Origin: Gammaproteobacteria bacterium | GTDB taxonomy: Bacteria > Pseudomonadota > Gammaproteobacteria > Steroidobacterales > Steroidobacteraceae | Assembly: GCA_027315105.1 (NCBI GenBank) | Contig: DAHUYP010000036.1 | Coordinates: 1 to 37,553, forward strand | Direction: 5' to 3' | DNA length: 37,553 nucleotides | Shown: in pieces, positions 27,634-34,422 of the stretch | How positions within the stretch are numbered: position 1 is the first letter of the stretch | How the letters are laid out: every line of letters starts with the position of its first letter | Notes under the pieces: model-generated | The model's database searches: none | What the model saw: only the letters and a program-made list of their open reading frames with translations | Told to the model about the DNA's origin: nothing | Position numbers and translations under genes: made by a program

Positions 27634-29838
27634 CTATGCGACGTCGCCCAGCGGCGCGGCCGCGGCGCCCGGCCCGGCCGCAGCGGCTGTCGCAGCCGCC
27701 GTGGCCGGCACCTGGAACCGATACGTCGCCGCGTCCCAGGCGCCATGGTGCCACATGAGCGGCACGGCCGCGGCCGGCACCGGCTGGCTGATCAGATAGC
27801 CCTGCGCCTGCGCACAGCCCCAGCCGCGCAGCGCCTGCCATTGCGCCGCCGATGCGACCCCCTCGGCGATGACCCTCAGTCCCAGCGAGCGTCCGATGCC
27901 GATGATATTGAACGCCAGGCTCCGGTCGCCCTGTTCCGGGCCGATGCTGATGGTGAAACTGCGGTCGATCTTCAGGATGTCGAGCGGCAGGCGCTGCAGG
28001 TACGACAACGACGAATAGCCGGTGCCAAAATCGTCCAGCGCGATCTCGCAGCCCAGGCGGCGAATCTCCCCCAGCAGCCGCATGGCCGTCTCGGTGTCGT
28101 CGATCAGGCAACTCTCGGTGATCTCGGTCTGCAGCGACGCCGGCTCCACCCGGTGCCGGGCGCAGGCGCCGTTGAGCACCGACACCAGGTCGCCGGTCCG
28201 GAACTGCTGCGACGAGACGTTGACCGCCAGCGGCACCGGGCCCACCCCCTGCGAACGCCAGATCGCAATCTGCTCGGCCGCCTGCTCGATGACCCAGGCC
28301 CCGAGCCGCGCAATCAATCCGGTGCGCTCGGCGATCGGAATGAAGATGGCCGGCGGTACCAGCAGGTTCGGCCGGTGCTGCCAGCGCAGCAGCGCTTCGA
28401 AGCCGACCAGCCGGCCGGCCTCCATCGACAGCTTCGGTTGATAGTGCAGCTGCAGCTGCGCGCGCTCGATCGCATAGTGCAGGTCGAATTCGAGCCGCGC
28501 CTGCTCGCGTGCGCGCACCACCGCCGCCGTGACCGTGTCCAGGCCGTCGGACTCGTCCAACGCGAAGTAATCACACGCCAGGTTCGCGGCCCGCAGCAGC
28601 ACGTCGGGACTGGAACCGTCCCGGGGCCAGGTCGCCATGCCGATCCGGGCGTTGATGAGCGTCAGGCGCTCATCGGCTGCGATCGCGGCGCGCATCGCCT
28701 GCAGCAGCCGGCTCAGCGGGCCGACCATGCTGCGATCGTCGGTCATGTCGGGAATCAGCACCAGGAACTCACCGCCCGCCAGGCGCGCCAGCACCTGCTG
28801 CTTGCTGGCGCTGATGCGAATCACGCCGGGCACCTCCCGCAGGCCCGACTCGATCGCTTCGGCGAATGCACGCAACGACGCGCCGCCCGATTCATAGCCG
28901 TATTGTCGATAGAAGTCCGCCAGTCCCTGCAGCCGGATCAGCAGAATCGTGCCCTGCTTGTACTCCTGCACGATACGTATCAACGACTGCAGCACGCGAT
29001 CACCGCGGCGCAGTCCCAGTGTGGTCTCGAGCAGCCGGCCGCCGGCATCGGAACTGCTCCGGGCGACCACCGGAGTCACGTCCTGGACTACCAGATCGAC
29101 GCGGCGCGGGGGCGCACCGGTGCCGGCGCCGCTCGGATGACCGGTCAGCCGCAGGCGTCGCTTGTGATTCCGATCGAGGCGCAGATCGTATTCGGCCTCG
29201 AAGCCGATGCCCGATTCCAGGCAACCGCTGATGGTGTCGAGCACCCGCTGCCGGTCCGGCTCATCGCAGTGTTCGAACAGCCTCTGCCAATGCATGGGCC
29301 GCGTCCGCTCGCGTCGCGCAGCCGCGCCGTCGGGTTCCGGCAACCCAAGCAGCGCGCCGAGCGTCTCGCCGACGCTGCAGCTCTGGCTTTCGGTCTCGAT
29401 CGAGACCATCTCGACGCGGCTGAGCTGCAGCAGCGATGCCAGTGCGGCCCTCTCCCGGCGCATGGCCGACAGCGACAGCAGTTCGGTCAACCGATCGACG
29501 ATCGCATCCCAATCGAACGGCGCCACGAACACGGCCGCGAGGTCCGATTGCGGGCGCTCGAGCGGCTTGGCGCACAGCAGCACCAGCGCCGGGGAAGGCG
29601 CCGGGAAGCCATGGAGCAACCCCGAACACAGGCTTGCCGGATCGCGGGCCGATGCGTCGGCGATCACCATCACCACGGCGGCCTGCTGCGAACCGATCGC
29701 GCCGTGGGCGGCGCCGAATTCCCCGACGCGCGCTACCGGATAGTCCAGCCGCTCGAGTGATTTCCTGGCCACCCGGCCGCCCGCCGCGTCCGACGGATCC
29801 AGGATCAGCAACCGCGGTTTCTCGCCCAGCATCAGCAT
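27634..29838 (-). CDS. Receiver-like/PAS-like/GGDEF/EAL protein, probable c-di-GMP phosphodiesterase
   Basis: The 734-residue cytoplasmic protein starts with a receiver-like fold (about residues 8-122) lacking an evident phosphoacceptor Asp. A PAS-like segment (about 150-255), a GGDEF domain (about 270-440) and an EAL domain (about 450-690) follow. The GGDEF motif is degenerate (ARLAGGEF, 351-358, i.e. AGGEF), so cyclase activity is unlikely; the domain may still bind GTP as a regulator. The EAL site looks intact: EAL 481-483, Asn540, Glu572, DDFGTGYSS with Asp602 and Asp603, Lys623 and Glu659. It should hydrolyse c-di-GMP. The C-terminus is an Ala/Pro-rich tail. The start at 29838 is preceded by a 16-bp palindrome and an AGGGG ribosome-binding site; tadA follows by 15 bases. 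Confidence 0.92.
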   Translation of the reverse strand: MLMLGEKPRLLILDPSDAAGGRVARKSLERLDYPVARVGEFGAAHGAIGSQQAAVVMVIADASARDPASLCSGLLHGFPAPSPALVLLCAKPLERPQSDLAAVFVAPFDWDAIVDRLTELLSLSAMRRERAALASLLQLSRVEMVSIETESQSCSVGETLGALLGLPEPDGAAARRERTRPMHWQRLFEHCDEPDRQRVLDTISGCLESGIGFEAEYDLRLDRNHKRRLRLTGHPSGAGTGAPPRRVDLVVQDVTPVVARSSSDAGGRLLETTLGLRRGDRVLQSLIRIVQEYKQGTILLIRLQGLADFYRQYGYESGGASLRAFAEAIESGLREVPGVIRISASKQQVLARLAGGEFLVLIPDMTDDRSMVGPLSRLLQAMRAAIAADERLTLINARIGMATWPRDGSSPDVLLRAANLACDYFALDESDGLDTVTAAVVRAREQARLEFDLHYAIERAQLQLHYQPKLSMEAGRLVGFEALLRWQHRPNLLVPPAIFIPIAERTGLIARLGAWVIEQAAEQIAIWRSQGVGPVPLAVNVSSQQFRTGDLVSVLNGACARHRVEPASLQTEITESCLIDDTETAMRLLGEIRRLGCEIALDDFGTGYSSLSYLQRLPLDILKIDRSFTISIGPEQGDRSLAFNIIGIGRSLGLRVIAEGVASAAQWQALRGWGCAQAQGYLISQPVPAAAVPLMWHHGAWDAATYRFQVPATAAATAAAAGPGAAAAPLGDVA

Positions 29839-29849
29839 TCCGACGACCC

Positions 29850-29865
29850 CTGGCGCGCGCGCCAG
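29850..29865. promoter_or_regulatory. 16-bp palindrome in the leader of the GGDEF/EAL gene
   Basis: CTGGCGCGCGCGCCAG is perfectly self-complementary and lies 11 bases upstream of the start codon. In RNA it would form a 6-bp stem with a 4-base loop, immediately followed by the AGGGG ribosome-binding site. It may be an operator or a translational hairpin. Confidence 0.4.
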
Positions 29866-29925
29866 TCATCCCTGAATGAACCAATGGCACTAGATACCGC
29901 AGGCGTGCGCACCCCGCTGTTAGCT

Positions 29926-29945
29926 GGATCGCGGATCGACGGCGG
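29926..29945. repeat. 20-bp element, copy B (upstream of the GGDEF/EAL gene)
   Basis: Identical over 20 bases to 1609-1628. It lies 87 bases upstream of the GGDEF/EAL start, in the same orientation relative to the gene as copy A is to the kinase. Confidence 0.5.
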
Positions 29946-30000
29946 AATTCGCGCGCCTGAGCGCTCGCGCCGGCGCAATCGGCTGACATCCTCCCGGCGC

Positions 30001-30027
30001 TCAAGTTTGGGGCAACGCGGCCGATAA
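30001..30027 (+). promoter_or_regulatory. Sigma-28 (FliA) type promoter
   Basis: The plus strand reads TCAAGTTT, 11 bases, GCCGATAA. The sigma-28 consensus is TAAAGTTT-N11-GCCGATAA, so 15 of 16 positions match with exact spacing; TCAAGTTT itself is a common variant. The transcript would start near 30034 and run away from the GGDEF/EAL gene into the 3' end of the Mpo1-like operon on the opposite strand. No plus-strand gene begins before 30713. The product is therefore probably a small or antisense RNA, or a very long leader. Confidence 0.75.
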
Positions 30028-30041
30028 CCCAGGCGCGCAGT

Positions 30042-30119
30042 CCCGCCGGCGCGGCTGCGCGAGCCGGCGGGGTCTGCCGGTCAAATCGGCAGCGCCGCCG
30101 GCGCCTGCCTGGCAGGCAG
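30042..30119. other. Run of four consecutive hairpins downstream of the sigma-28 promoter
   Basis: Four inverted repeats follow one another almost without gaps. They are 30042-30071 (9-bp stem CCCGCCGGC, 12-base loop), 30074-30092 (6-bp stem CTGCCG, 7-base loop), 30092-30104 (5-bp stem GCGCC, 3-base loop) and 30105-30119 (6-bp stem CTGCCT, 3-base loop). No plus-strand ORF of note is present. They could be the body and terminator of a FliA-driven small RNA or, read on the minus strand, the 3' end of the Mpo1-like operon. Confidence 0.5.
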
Positions 30120-30120
30120 C

Positions 30121-30438
30121 TCAGAATGGCATGCGCCGCGTCAACATGTCCCTGAACATCACCCAATCGCCCATCAGGCTGTAGAGCGGATGGCGGAACG
30201 TGGCCGGGCGGTTCTTCTCGAACGCGAAGTGCCCGAGCCACGCGAAACCATAGCCGACCGCCGGCATGGCCAGCAGCCACCAGCCGTTGGCGGTGAGAAT
30301 CGCGGCCGCCAGTGCCGCGAACACCAGGCAGGAACCGATGAAATGCAGGCGCCGGCAGGTGCGGTTGGCGTGCTCGGCCAGGTAGAACGGATAGAACTCT
30401 CGGAAGCACCGGAACGGCTCATTCGGCCTGTCGGTCAC
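30121..30438 (-). CDS. DUF962 / Mpo1-like membrane protein
   Basis: The 105-residue protein fits the DUF962 (YGL010w/Mpo1) family. In yeast, Mpo1 is an Fe2+-dependent dioxygenase acting on 2-hydroxy fatty acids. FYPFYLAEHANRTCRRLHFIGS supplies the conserved His-x10-His region. Two membrane segments follow (about residues 35-50 and 52-70), then WLGHFAFEKNRPATFRHPLYSLMGDWVMFRDML with further His residues. The GTG start at 30438 is preceded by TGAGGA eight bases away, and that ribosome-binding site overlaps the stop of the small upstream ORF, indicating coupled translation. The bacterial function is not established. Confidence 0.9.
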   Translation of the reverse strand: MTDRPNEPFRCFREFYPFYLAEHANRTCRRLHFIGSCLVFAALAAAILTANGWWLLAMPAVGYGFAWLGHFAFEKNRPATFRHPLYSLMGDWVMFRDMLTRRMPF

Positions 30439-30449
30439 GGCGGCGGTCC

Positions 30450-30683
30450 TCAGTCGAGTGCGAAATCGGGCGTGCGGCGCCCCGAGGCGCTGGCCGCCTG
30501 ATCCACGGCATGGACAAAATTCCGGTACCCGGACTTCTCGCGGCGCGCACCATCAGGGTACCGCATGCGCTCCCGCGCCAGCCACCGGTCGCTGACATGG
30601 TGCTGGCCCGCGTCGATCGGGGTGTAGAGCGAAGATCGGTGCTGCACGGGTGGCTGGATCCGGCGCTCACAAACGAGGAACAT
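30450..30683 (-). CDS. Small hypothetical protein coupled to the Mpo1-like gene
   Basis: This reading frame ends in a TGA that forms part of the ribosome-binding site of the Mpo1-like gene 11 bases on. The product is hydrophilic and basic, with the stretch RMRYPDGARREKSGYRNFVHAV and the C-terminus RRTPDFALD. It has no membrane segment, and I do not recognise the family. The start is uncertain: ATG 30683 gives 77 residues, GTG 30647 gives 65 and ATG 30566 gives 38. ATG 30722 would give 90 residues but overlaps the start of the divergent secreted-protein gene. Codon composition is acceptable for this genome but not decisive. Confidence 0.4.
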   Translation of the reverse strand: MFLVCERRIQPPVQHRSSLYTPIDAGQHHVSDRWLARERMRYPDGARREKSGYRNFVHAVDQAASASGRRTPDFALD

Positions 30684-30712
30684 CGGGCGTTGCTTCGATT
30701 GGACGCACGATA

Positions 30713-31486
30713 GTGGTTTCATACCGATGGCTTGGCGTGGGATGCGTGCTCGGGCTCTCCTGTTGCGCCTGGGTCTGGGCAGAGCCTCCTGAGCACGAGC
30801 CCCGGGTGCCCGTGGTCGGCTGTCCCGGCAACGATCAGGCGGGCCCGGCGAGGATCCGAACCGGCGAGTCGATTCCGACCGCCGTGGAACAGCCCGTGGC
30901 CGCGCAGATCGCCTTCTACCGGCCCGAGCAGGGCCCCGGCGTCTATGCTCCCAGAGGTTGGTACTGCCGGGGCTGGGACGGATCGAGCGGAACCGTGCTC
31001 GTCGTGACGCCCGGTCGCATCGAACCGCCCTACTTTCCCCTGCCGGCGATTGCCGGACCCGCCGTCACCATCCAGACCTCCAATGCCGGTTCCTCCGGCC
31101 GCTTCCACGTCGCCATCGTCGCCGCGCAGCTCTTTCCGCTCGCGGGCAGCGAGCTCATCAGCCGTGTCCGGCAGGAGCATCTGATCTCGGATGCCTCATT
31201 CGAGGCGGTGCCGCATCCCGACGACCAGCTCGGATATCTGAGCGATCAGTTCGTGGAATATACGACTCCCGCGAATCGCGCCGGCCTCGGGACCGATGGC
31301 CCACTCGAGATGTCCGATTTGCCCATCAGGGGGTTGACGATTCTGAACCCGGAGGCGGCGGTGAATACCTTGACCGAGGTTCGCGTCCGACTGCCGGCCG
31401 GTCTGCGCGCCGTGGCAGAGGCCGTCGTGCAGCTGGAGAGCGACTGCATCCAGCGAGCGCGAGGATGCCGGGCCTCGAGTCAATGA
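30713..31486 (+). CDS. Uncharacterised exported protein
   Basis: From a GTG at 30713 the protein has 257 residues with a clear Sec signal peptide (VSYRWLGVGCVLGLSCCAWVWA, cleavage before EPPEHEP). The mature part has a Cys after PVVG, a Cys in GWYCRGWDGSSG and two near the C-terminus, so disulphides are likely. It also carries YRPEQGPGVYAPRGWYC and GTDGPLEMSDLPIRGLTIL. It resembles a family of uncharacterised secreted proteins of proteobacteria that share the APRGWYC-GSSG pattern, but I cannot name a domain. A GTG start at 30650 would put a polar extension before the signal peptide and is less likely. It stands 225 bases before the MBOAT gene on the same strand and may belong with it. Confidence 0.75.
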   Translation: MVSYRWLGVGCVLGLSCCAWVWAEPPEHEPRVPVVGCPGNDQAGPARIRTGESIPTAVEQPVAAQIAFYRPEQGPGVYAPRGWYCRGWDGSSGTVLVVTPGRIEPPYFPLPAIAGPAVTIQTSNAGSSGRFHVAIVAAQLFPLAGSELISRVRQEHLISDASFEAVPHPDDQLGYLSDQFVEYTTPANRAGLGTDGPLEMSDLPIRGLTILNPEAAVNTLTEVRVRLPAGLRAVAEAVVQLESDCIQRARGCRASSQ

Positions 31487-31711
31487 CACCCCGGTGTCCG
31501 CGACTCCCTGCAGTCGCCGCCGTGCGTGGGCCATCGATGGATCAACATGATCGCTCGCCGTGATGTAGCCGTCGAGGTTGTCGTCCTGCTCGCACATCGG
31601 GCCGCACTGCGCGCCATTGCGCCGCCGCATCGCGCTCAGGCATGATTCCCGCCGGCACCCCGGAGACACACGGAAAACGCTCAAGATCCGCGGCGCAGGG
31701 GACGGTCGTCC

Positions 31712-33127
31712 ATGGTCTTCAATTCGCTCACCTTCGTCGTGTTCTTCGCCTGCGTGCTGCTAATGCACTCGCTGCCGCTCGGCTGGACGACGCGCAAGAT
31801 CAACCTGCTGCTCGCGAGCTACCTCTTCTACTCCGCGTGGAATCCGCCGTTCGTGATCCTGCTGTGGATCTCGACCGTGGTCGACTGGTACGCGGCGCAG
31901 GGACTGGTGAAGGCGCTGCGCCCGGCCGCCCGCCATGCATGGATGCTGCTCTCGGTGCTCGCCAATCTCGGGATGCTGGGCTACTTCAAATACGGGCAGT
32001 TCCTGCTCGACAGCTTCACCGCCGTCATGTCGACCATCGGCGTCGCCTGGCACCCGGCACGCTCCGACATCGTGCTTCCCGTGGGCATCTCCTTCTATAC
32101 CTTCGCCACCATGTCGTACACGCTGGATGTGTACCTCCGGCGCGCGCTGCCGGCGCGCAACATGCTCGACTACGCGCTGTTCGTGACCTTCTTCCCGCAT
32201 CTGGTCGCAGGTCCCATCATGCGCCCCACCGAGCTGGTGCCGCAGTTCGAGACGCCGCGCCGTGCCACCGGCGAGCAGCTGCGCTTCGGGCTCGCGCTCA
32301 TGTCGATCGGACTGTTCAACAAGATCGTGCTCGCAGACAGCTTCCTGTCGCACGTCGCCGAGCGCGTCTACGACAGCGACAAGACCCCGGGGGCGCTCGA
32401 TGCCTGGGCCGCTACGCTCGCCTTCAGCGGCCAGATCTTCTGCGACTTCGCGGGCTACTCGACCACCGCGATCGGCGCGGCGCTGTGCCTCGGCTTCGCC
32501 ATGCCGGACAACTTCCGCTTTCCGTACGCGGCCGTCGGATTCACCGACTTCTGGCGGCGCTGGCACATCACGCTGTCCTCGTGGCTGCGCGACTACCTGT
32601 ACATTCCGCTCGGCGGCAACCGCCATGGACCGCGCCGCACCTACGCGGCGCTCATGACGACCATGCTGCTCGGGGGACTGTGGCACGGCGCGAACTGGAC
32701 CTTCGTCGCCTGGGGCGGCCTGCACGGGCTATACCTCGCCGCCGAGCGCGCCGTGCGCGCGCGCTTCGCCGGCTATCAGCCCGGGCCTTTCATATTCCTG
32801 GCGCTCGGCCTGCTCACCTACATGCTGGTCAATGTGACCTGGGTATTCTTCCGCGCCAAGACCTTCGGCAAGGCCGGGGTCGCGCTGCGCGGCATGTTCG
32901 GACTGAACGGCGCCGCCGGGCCGATCCTCCCGACCTTCGACCTGCTGGTCGTCGCGGGAATCGTCAGCGCCATGGTGCTCATCCACTGGCTGATGCGCGC
33001 GCGCACGCTGGAAGCCGTGATCGCCCGTGCGCCCGCCGTGCTGGTGAGCGGCGTATGGGCGTTGCTGCTGTTCGCGATCATCATCGTCCAGGGGGTAGGA
33101 AGTGCCTTCATCTACTTCCAGTTCTGA
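31712..33127 (+). CDS. MBOAT family O-acyltransferase (AlgI/DltB-like)
   Basis: The 471-residue polytopic inner-membrane protein belongs to the MBOAT family, which moves acyl groups across the membrane for O-acetylation of exported polysaccharides. AlgI-type signatures are clear: NLLLASYLFYSAWNP, YFKYGQFLLDS, LPVGISFYTFATMSYTLDVY, FPHLVAGPI, FTDFWRRWHITLSSWLRDYLYIPLGGNRHG (His285) and LLGGLWHGANWTF (catalytic His325). The ATG is preceded by CAGGGGA. The gene overlaps the next by 26 bases, and the pair forms the usual acyltransferase plus SGNH-like partner arrangement. No polysaccharide synthase is nearby, so the acceptor is unknown. Confidence 0.93.
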   Translation: MVFNSLTFVVFFACVLLMHSLPLGWTTRKINLLLASYLFYSAWNPPFVILLWISTVVDWYAAQGLVKALRPAARHAWMLLSVLANLGMLGYFKYGQFLLDSFTAVMSTIGVAWHPARSDIVLPVGISFYTFATMSYTLDVYLRRALPARNMLDYALFVTFFPHLVAGPIMRPTELVPQFETPRRATGEQLRFGLALMSIGLFNKIVLADSFLSHVAERVYDSDKTPGALDAWAATLAFSGQIFCDFAGYSTTAIGAALCLGFAMPDNFRFPYAAVGFTDFWRRWHITLSSWLRDYLYIPLGGNRHGPRRTYAALMTTMLLGGLWHGANWTFVAWGGLHGLYLAAERAVRARFAGYQPGPFIFLALGLLTYMLVNVTWVFFRAKTFGKAGVALRGMFGLNGAAGPILPTFDLLVVAGIVSAMVLIHWLMRARTLEAVIARAPAVLVSGVWALLLFAIIIVQGVGSAFIYFQF

Positions 33128-34322
33128 GCGCACCGGGCGCCACGGCGGCCCGGGCGGTGCGCCGGATCGCTACGCACGGCAGACCGCGGCCGACCGGCCC
33201 GGCATCGCGCAGCCCGTGCCGGTACGGCCGGTGCCCGAGCAGCCGTGGGGGCGGGTCCTCGCCGGCGCGATGCTGCTCGCCGCGCTGCTGCTCGGCGGCT
33301 GGGAGCTGTACTGGCGCAACTACGGCGTGCATCCGTCGATCGCCAACACCGACGGACTGTGGGCGATCCAGCGCTGGCGCCTCGATTCGGGCCAGGGCGA
33401 TGCCACGGTGCTGCTCGGCTCATCGCGCATGTATTTCGACCTGCAGTTGCCGGTGTGGGAGCGCCTCGACGGGCGGCGGCCGATCCAGCTGTCGTTCGAA
33501 GGCACCTCGCCGCTCGCCGCGCTTGAGGATCTGGCGGACGACCCGAGGTTCACGGGGCGCGTTCTGGTCGGCGTCGCGCCCGATCTGTTCTTCTCGGGTT
33601 TCGGGCTGCACAAGGGCGCGCCGCGCTATGCGAAGAAGGAGTCGCCCTCGCAGCGCATCGGGCAGTGGCTATCGATGCGCTTCATCGAGCCCTACCTCGC
33701 CTTCGACGACCCGGACTTCGCATTGCAGGCGGTGCTCGCGCGGCAGCCGTGGCCGCAGCGGCCGGGGAACAGGTGGTTCCTGAGAGTGCGCAAGCTCTCG
33801 GAGACGGAGGCCGACCGCAACACGCATCTCTGGAGCAAAGTCGGCGATGATCCGCAGTACCGCGACCTGGCACGCCGTATCTGGCGGCAGGACTTCGAGC
33901 CCTCGCCCGACGATCCGACGCCGGAAGAGATGCTCAAGACGGAGAAGGAGCAGATCGAGCGTGCCGTCGAGGCGCTTGCCAGGCTGCGCGCGCGCGGCGT
34001 CAAGGTACTGTTCGTGCGCCTGCCGAGTACCGGCGAATACCTGGCCTACGAGAACCGCGAATTCCCGCGCGAGCGCAGCTGGAACGCGCTGCTGGCCGCA
34101 ACCGGCGCCCCAGGTATTTATTTCGAGGATTACCCGCAGCTGCGCCCCGACCTGCAGGGCTATGACCTGCCCGAGTGGTCGCACATGGCGCACGACTCCG
34201 GCGAGCGCTTCACGGCGGCGCTGTACGGGATCATCGAGCGGGATTTCTGGGGTCCTGGCGCGACGGGCGCCGCGGCCGCCAAGCCGCTAGCCGCGGTGCC
34301 TGTCGTGGCCGCCGCACACTAG
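33102..34322 (+). CDS. Membrane-anchored SGNH-hydrolase-like protein, partner of the MBOAT
   Basis: The 406-residue protein has a Pro/Arg-rich cytoplasmic N-terminus, one membrane anchor (about residues 51-68) and a periplasmic SGNH-like domain. Block I appears as VLLGSSRMYFDL (Ser107/Ser108). A strand LFVRLPSTGEYLAY lies in the middle. A late block contains DLPEWSHMAHDSGERFT, with candidate catalytic Asp355 or Glu358 and His361. Such proteins transfer the acetyl group that an MBOAT delivers (compare AlgJ/AlgX, PatB, DltD), but the AlgX DxHW motif is not seen. The GTG start at 33102 lies inside the MBOAT gene with AGGGGG six bases before it. The C-terminus is Ala-rich and disordered. Confidence 0.82.
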   Translation: MPSSTSSSERTGRHGGPGGAPDRYARQTAADRPGIAQPVPVRPVPEQPWGRVLAGAMLLAALLLGGWELYWRNYGVHPSIANTDGLWAIQRWRLDSGQGDATVLLGSSRMYFDLQLPVWERLDGRRPIQLSFEGTSPLAALEDLADDPRFTGRVLVGVAPDLFFSGFGLHKGAPRYAKKESPSQRIGQWLSMRFIEPYLAFDDPDFALQAVLARQPWPQRPGNRWFLRVRKLSETEADRNTHLWSKVGDDPQYRDLARRIWRQDFEPSPDDPTPEEMLKTEKEQIERAVEALARLRARGVKVLFVRLPSTGEYLAYENREFPRERSWNALLAATGAPGIYFEDYPQLRPDLQGYDLPEWSHMAHDSGERFTAALYGIIERDFWGPGATGAAAAKPLAAVPVVAAAH

Positions 34323-34422
34323 GGAAGCTCTGCACAGGCGAGTGTGCGAGCCGGACGAATGAAGACGAACGAAGATGTGATCCTCGGAATGAGCTCGGCG
34401 GCCCGCGAAGCGCGATGCGCGG

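Noticed and set aside
31487-31684. Minus-strand frame with an EF-hand-like loop (DDNLDGYITASD)
   Set aside because: The 12-residue loop fits a calcium-binding EF-hand by pattern. However, it is a single loop without flanking helices, the frame runs on antisense to the exported protein, and no start signal is evident. A decayed gene remnant cannot be excluded, but chance is more likely.
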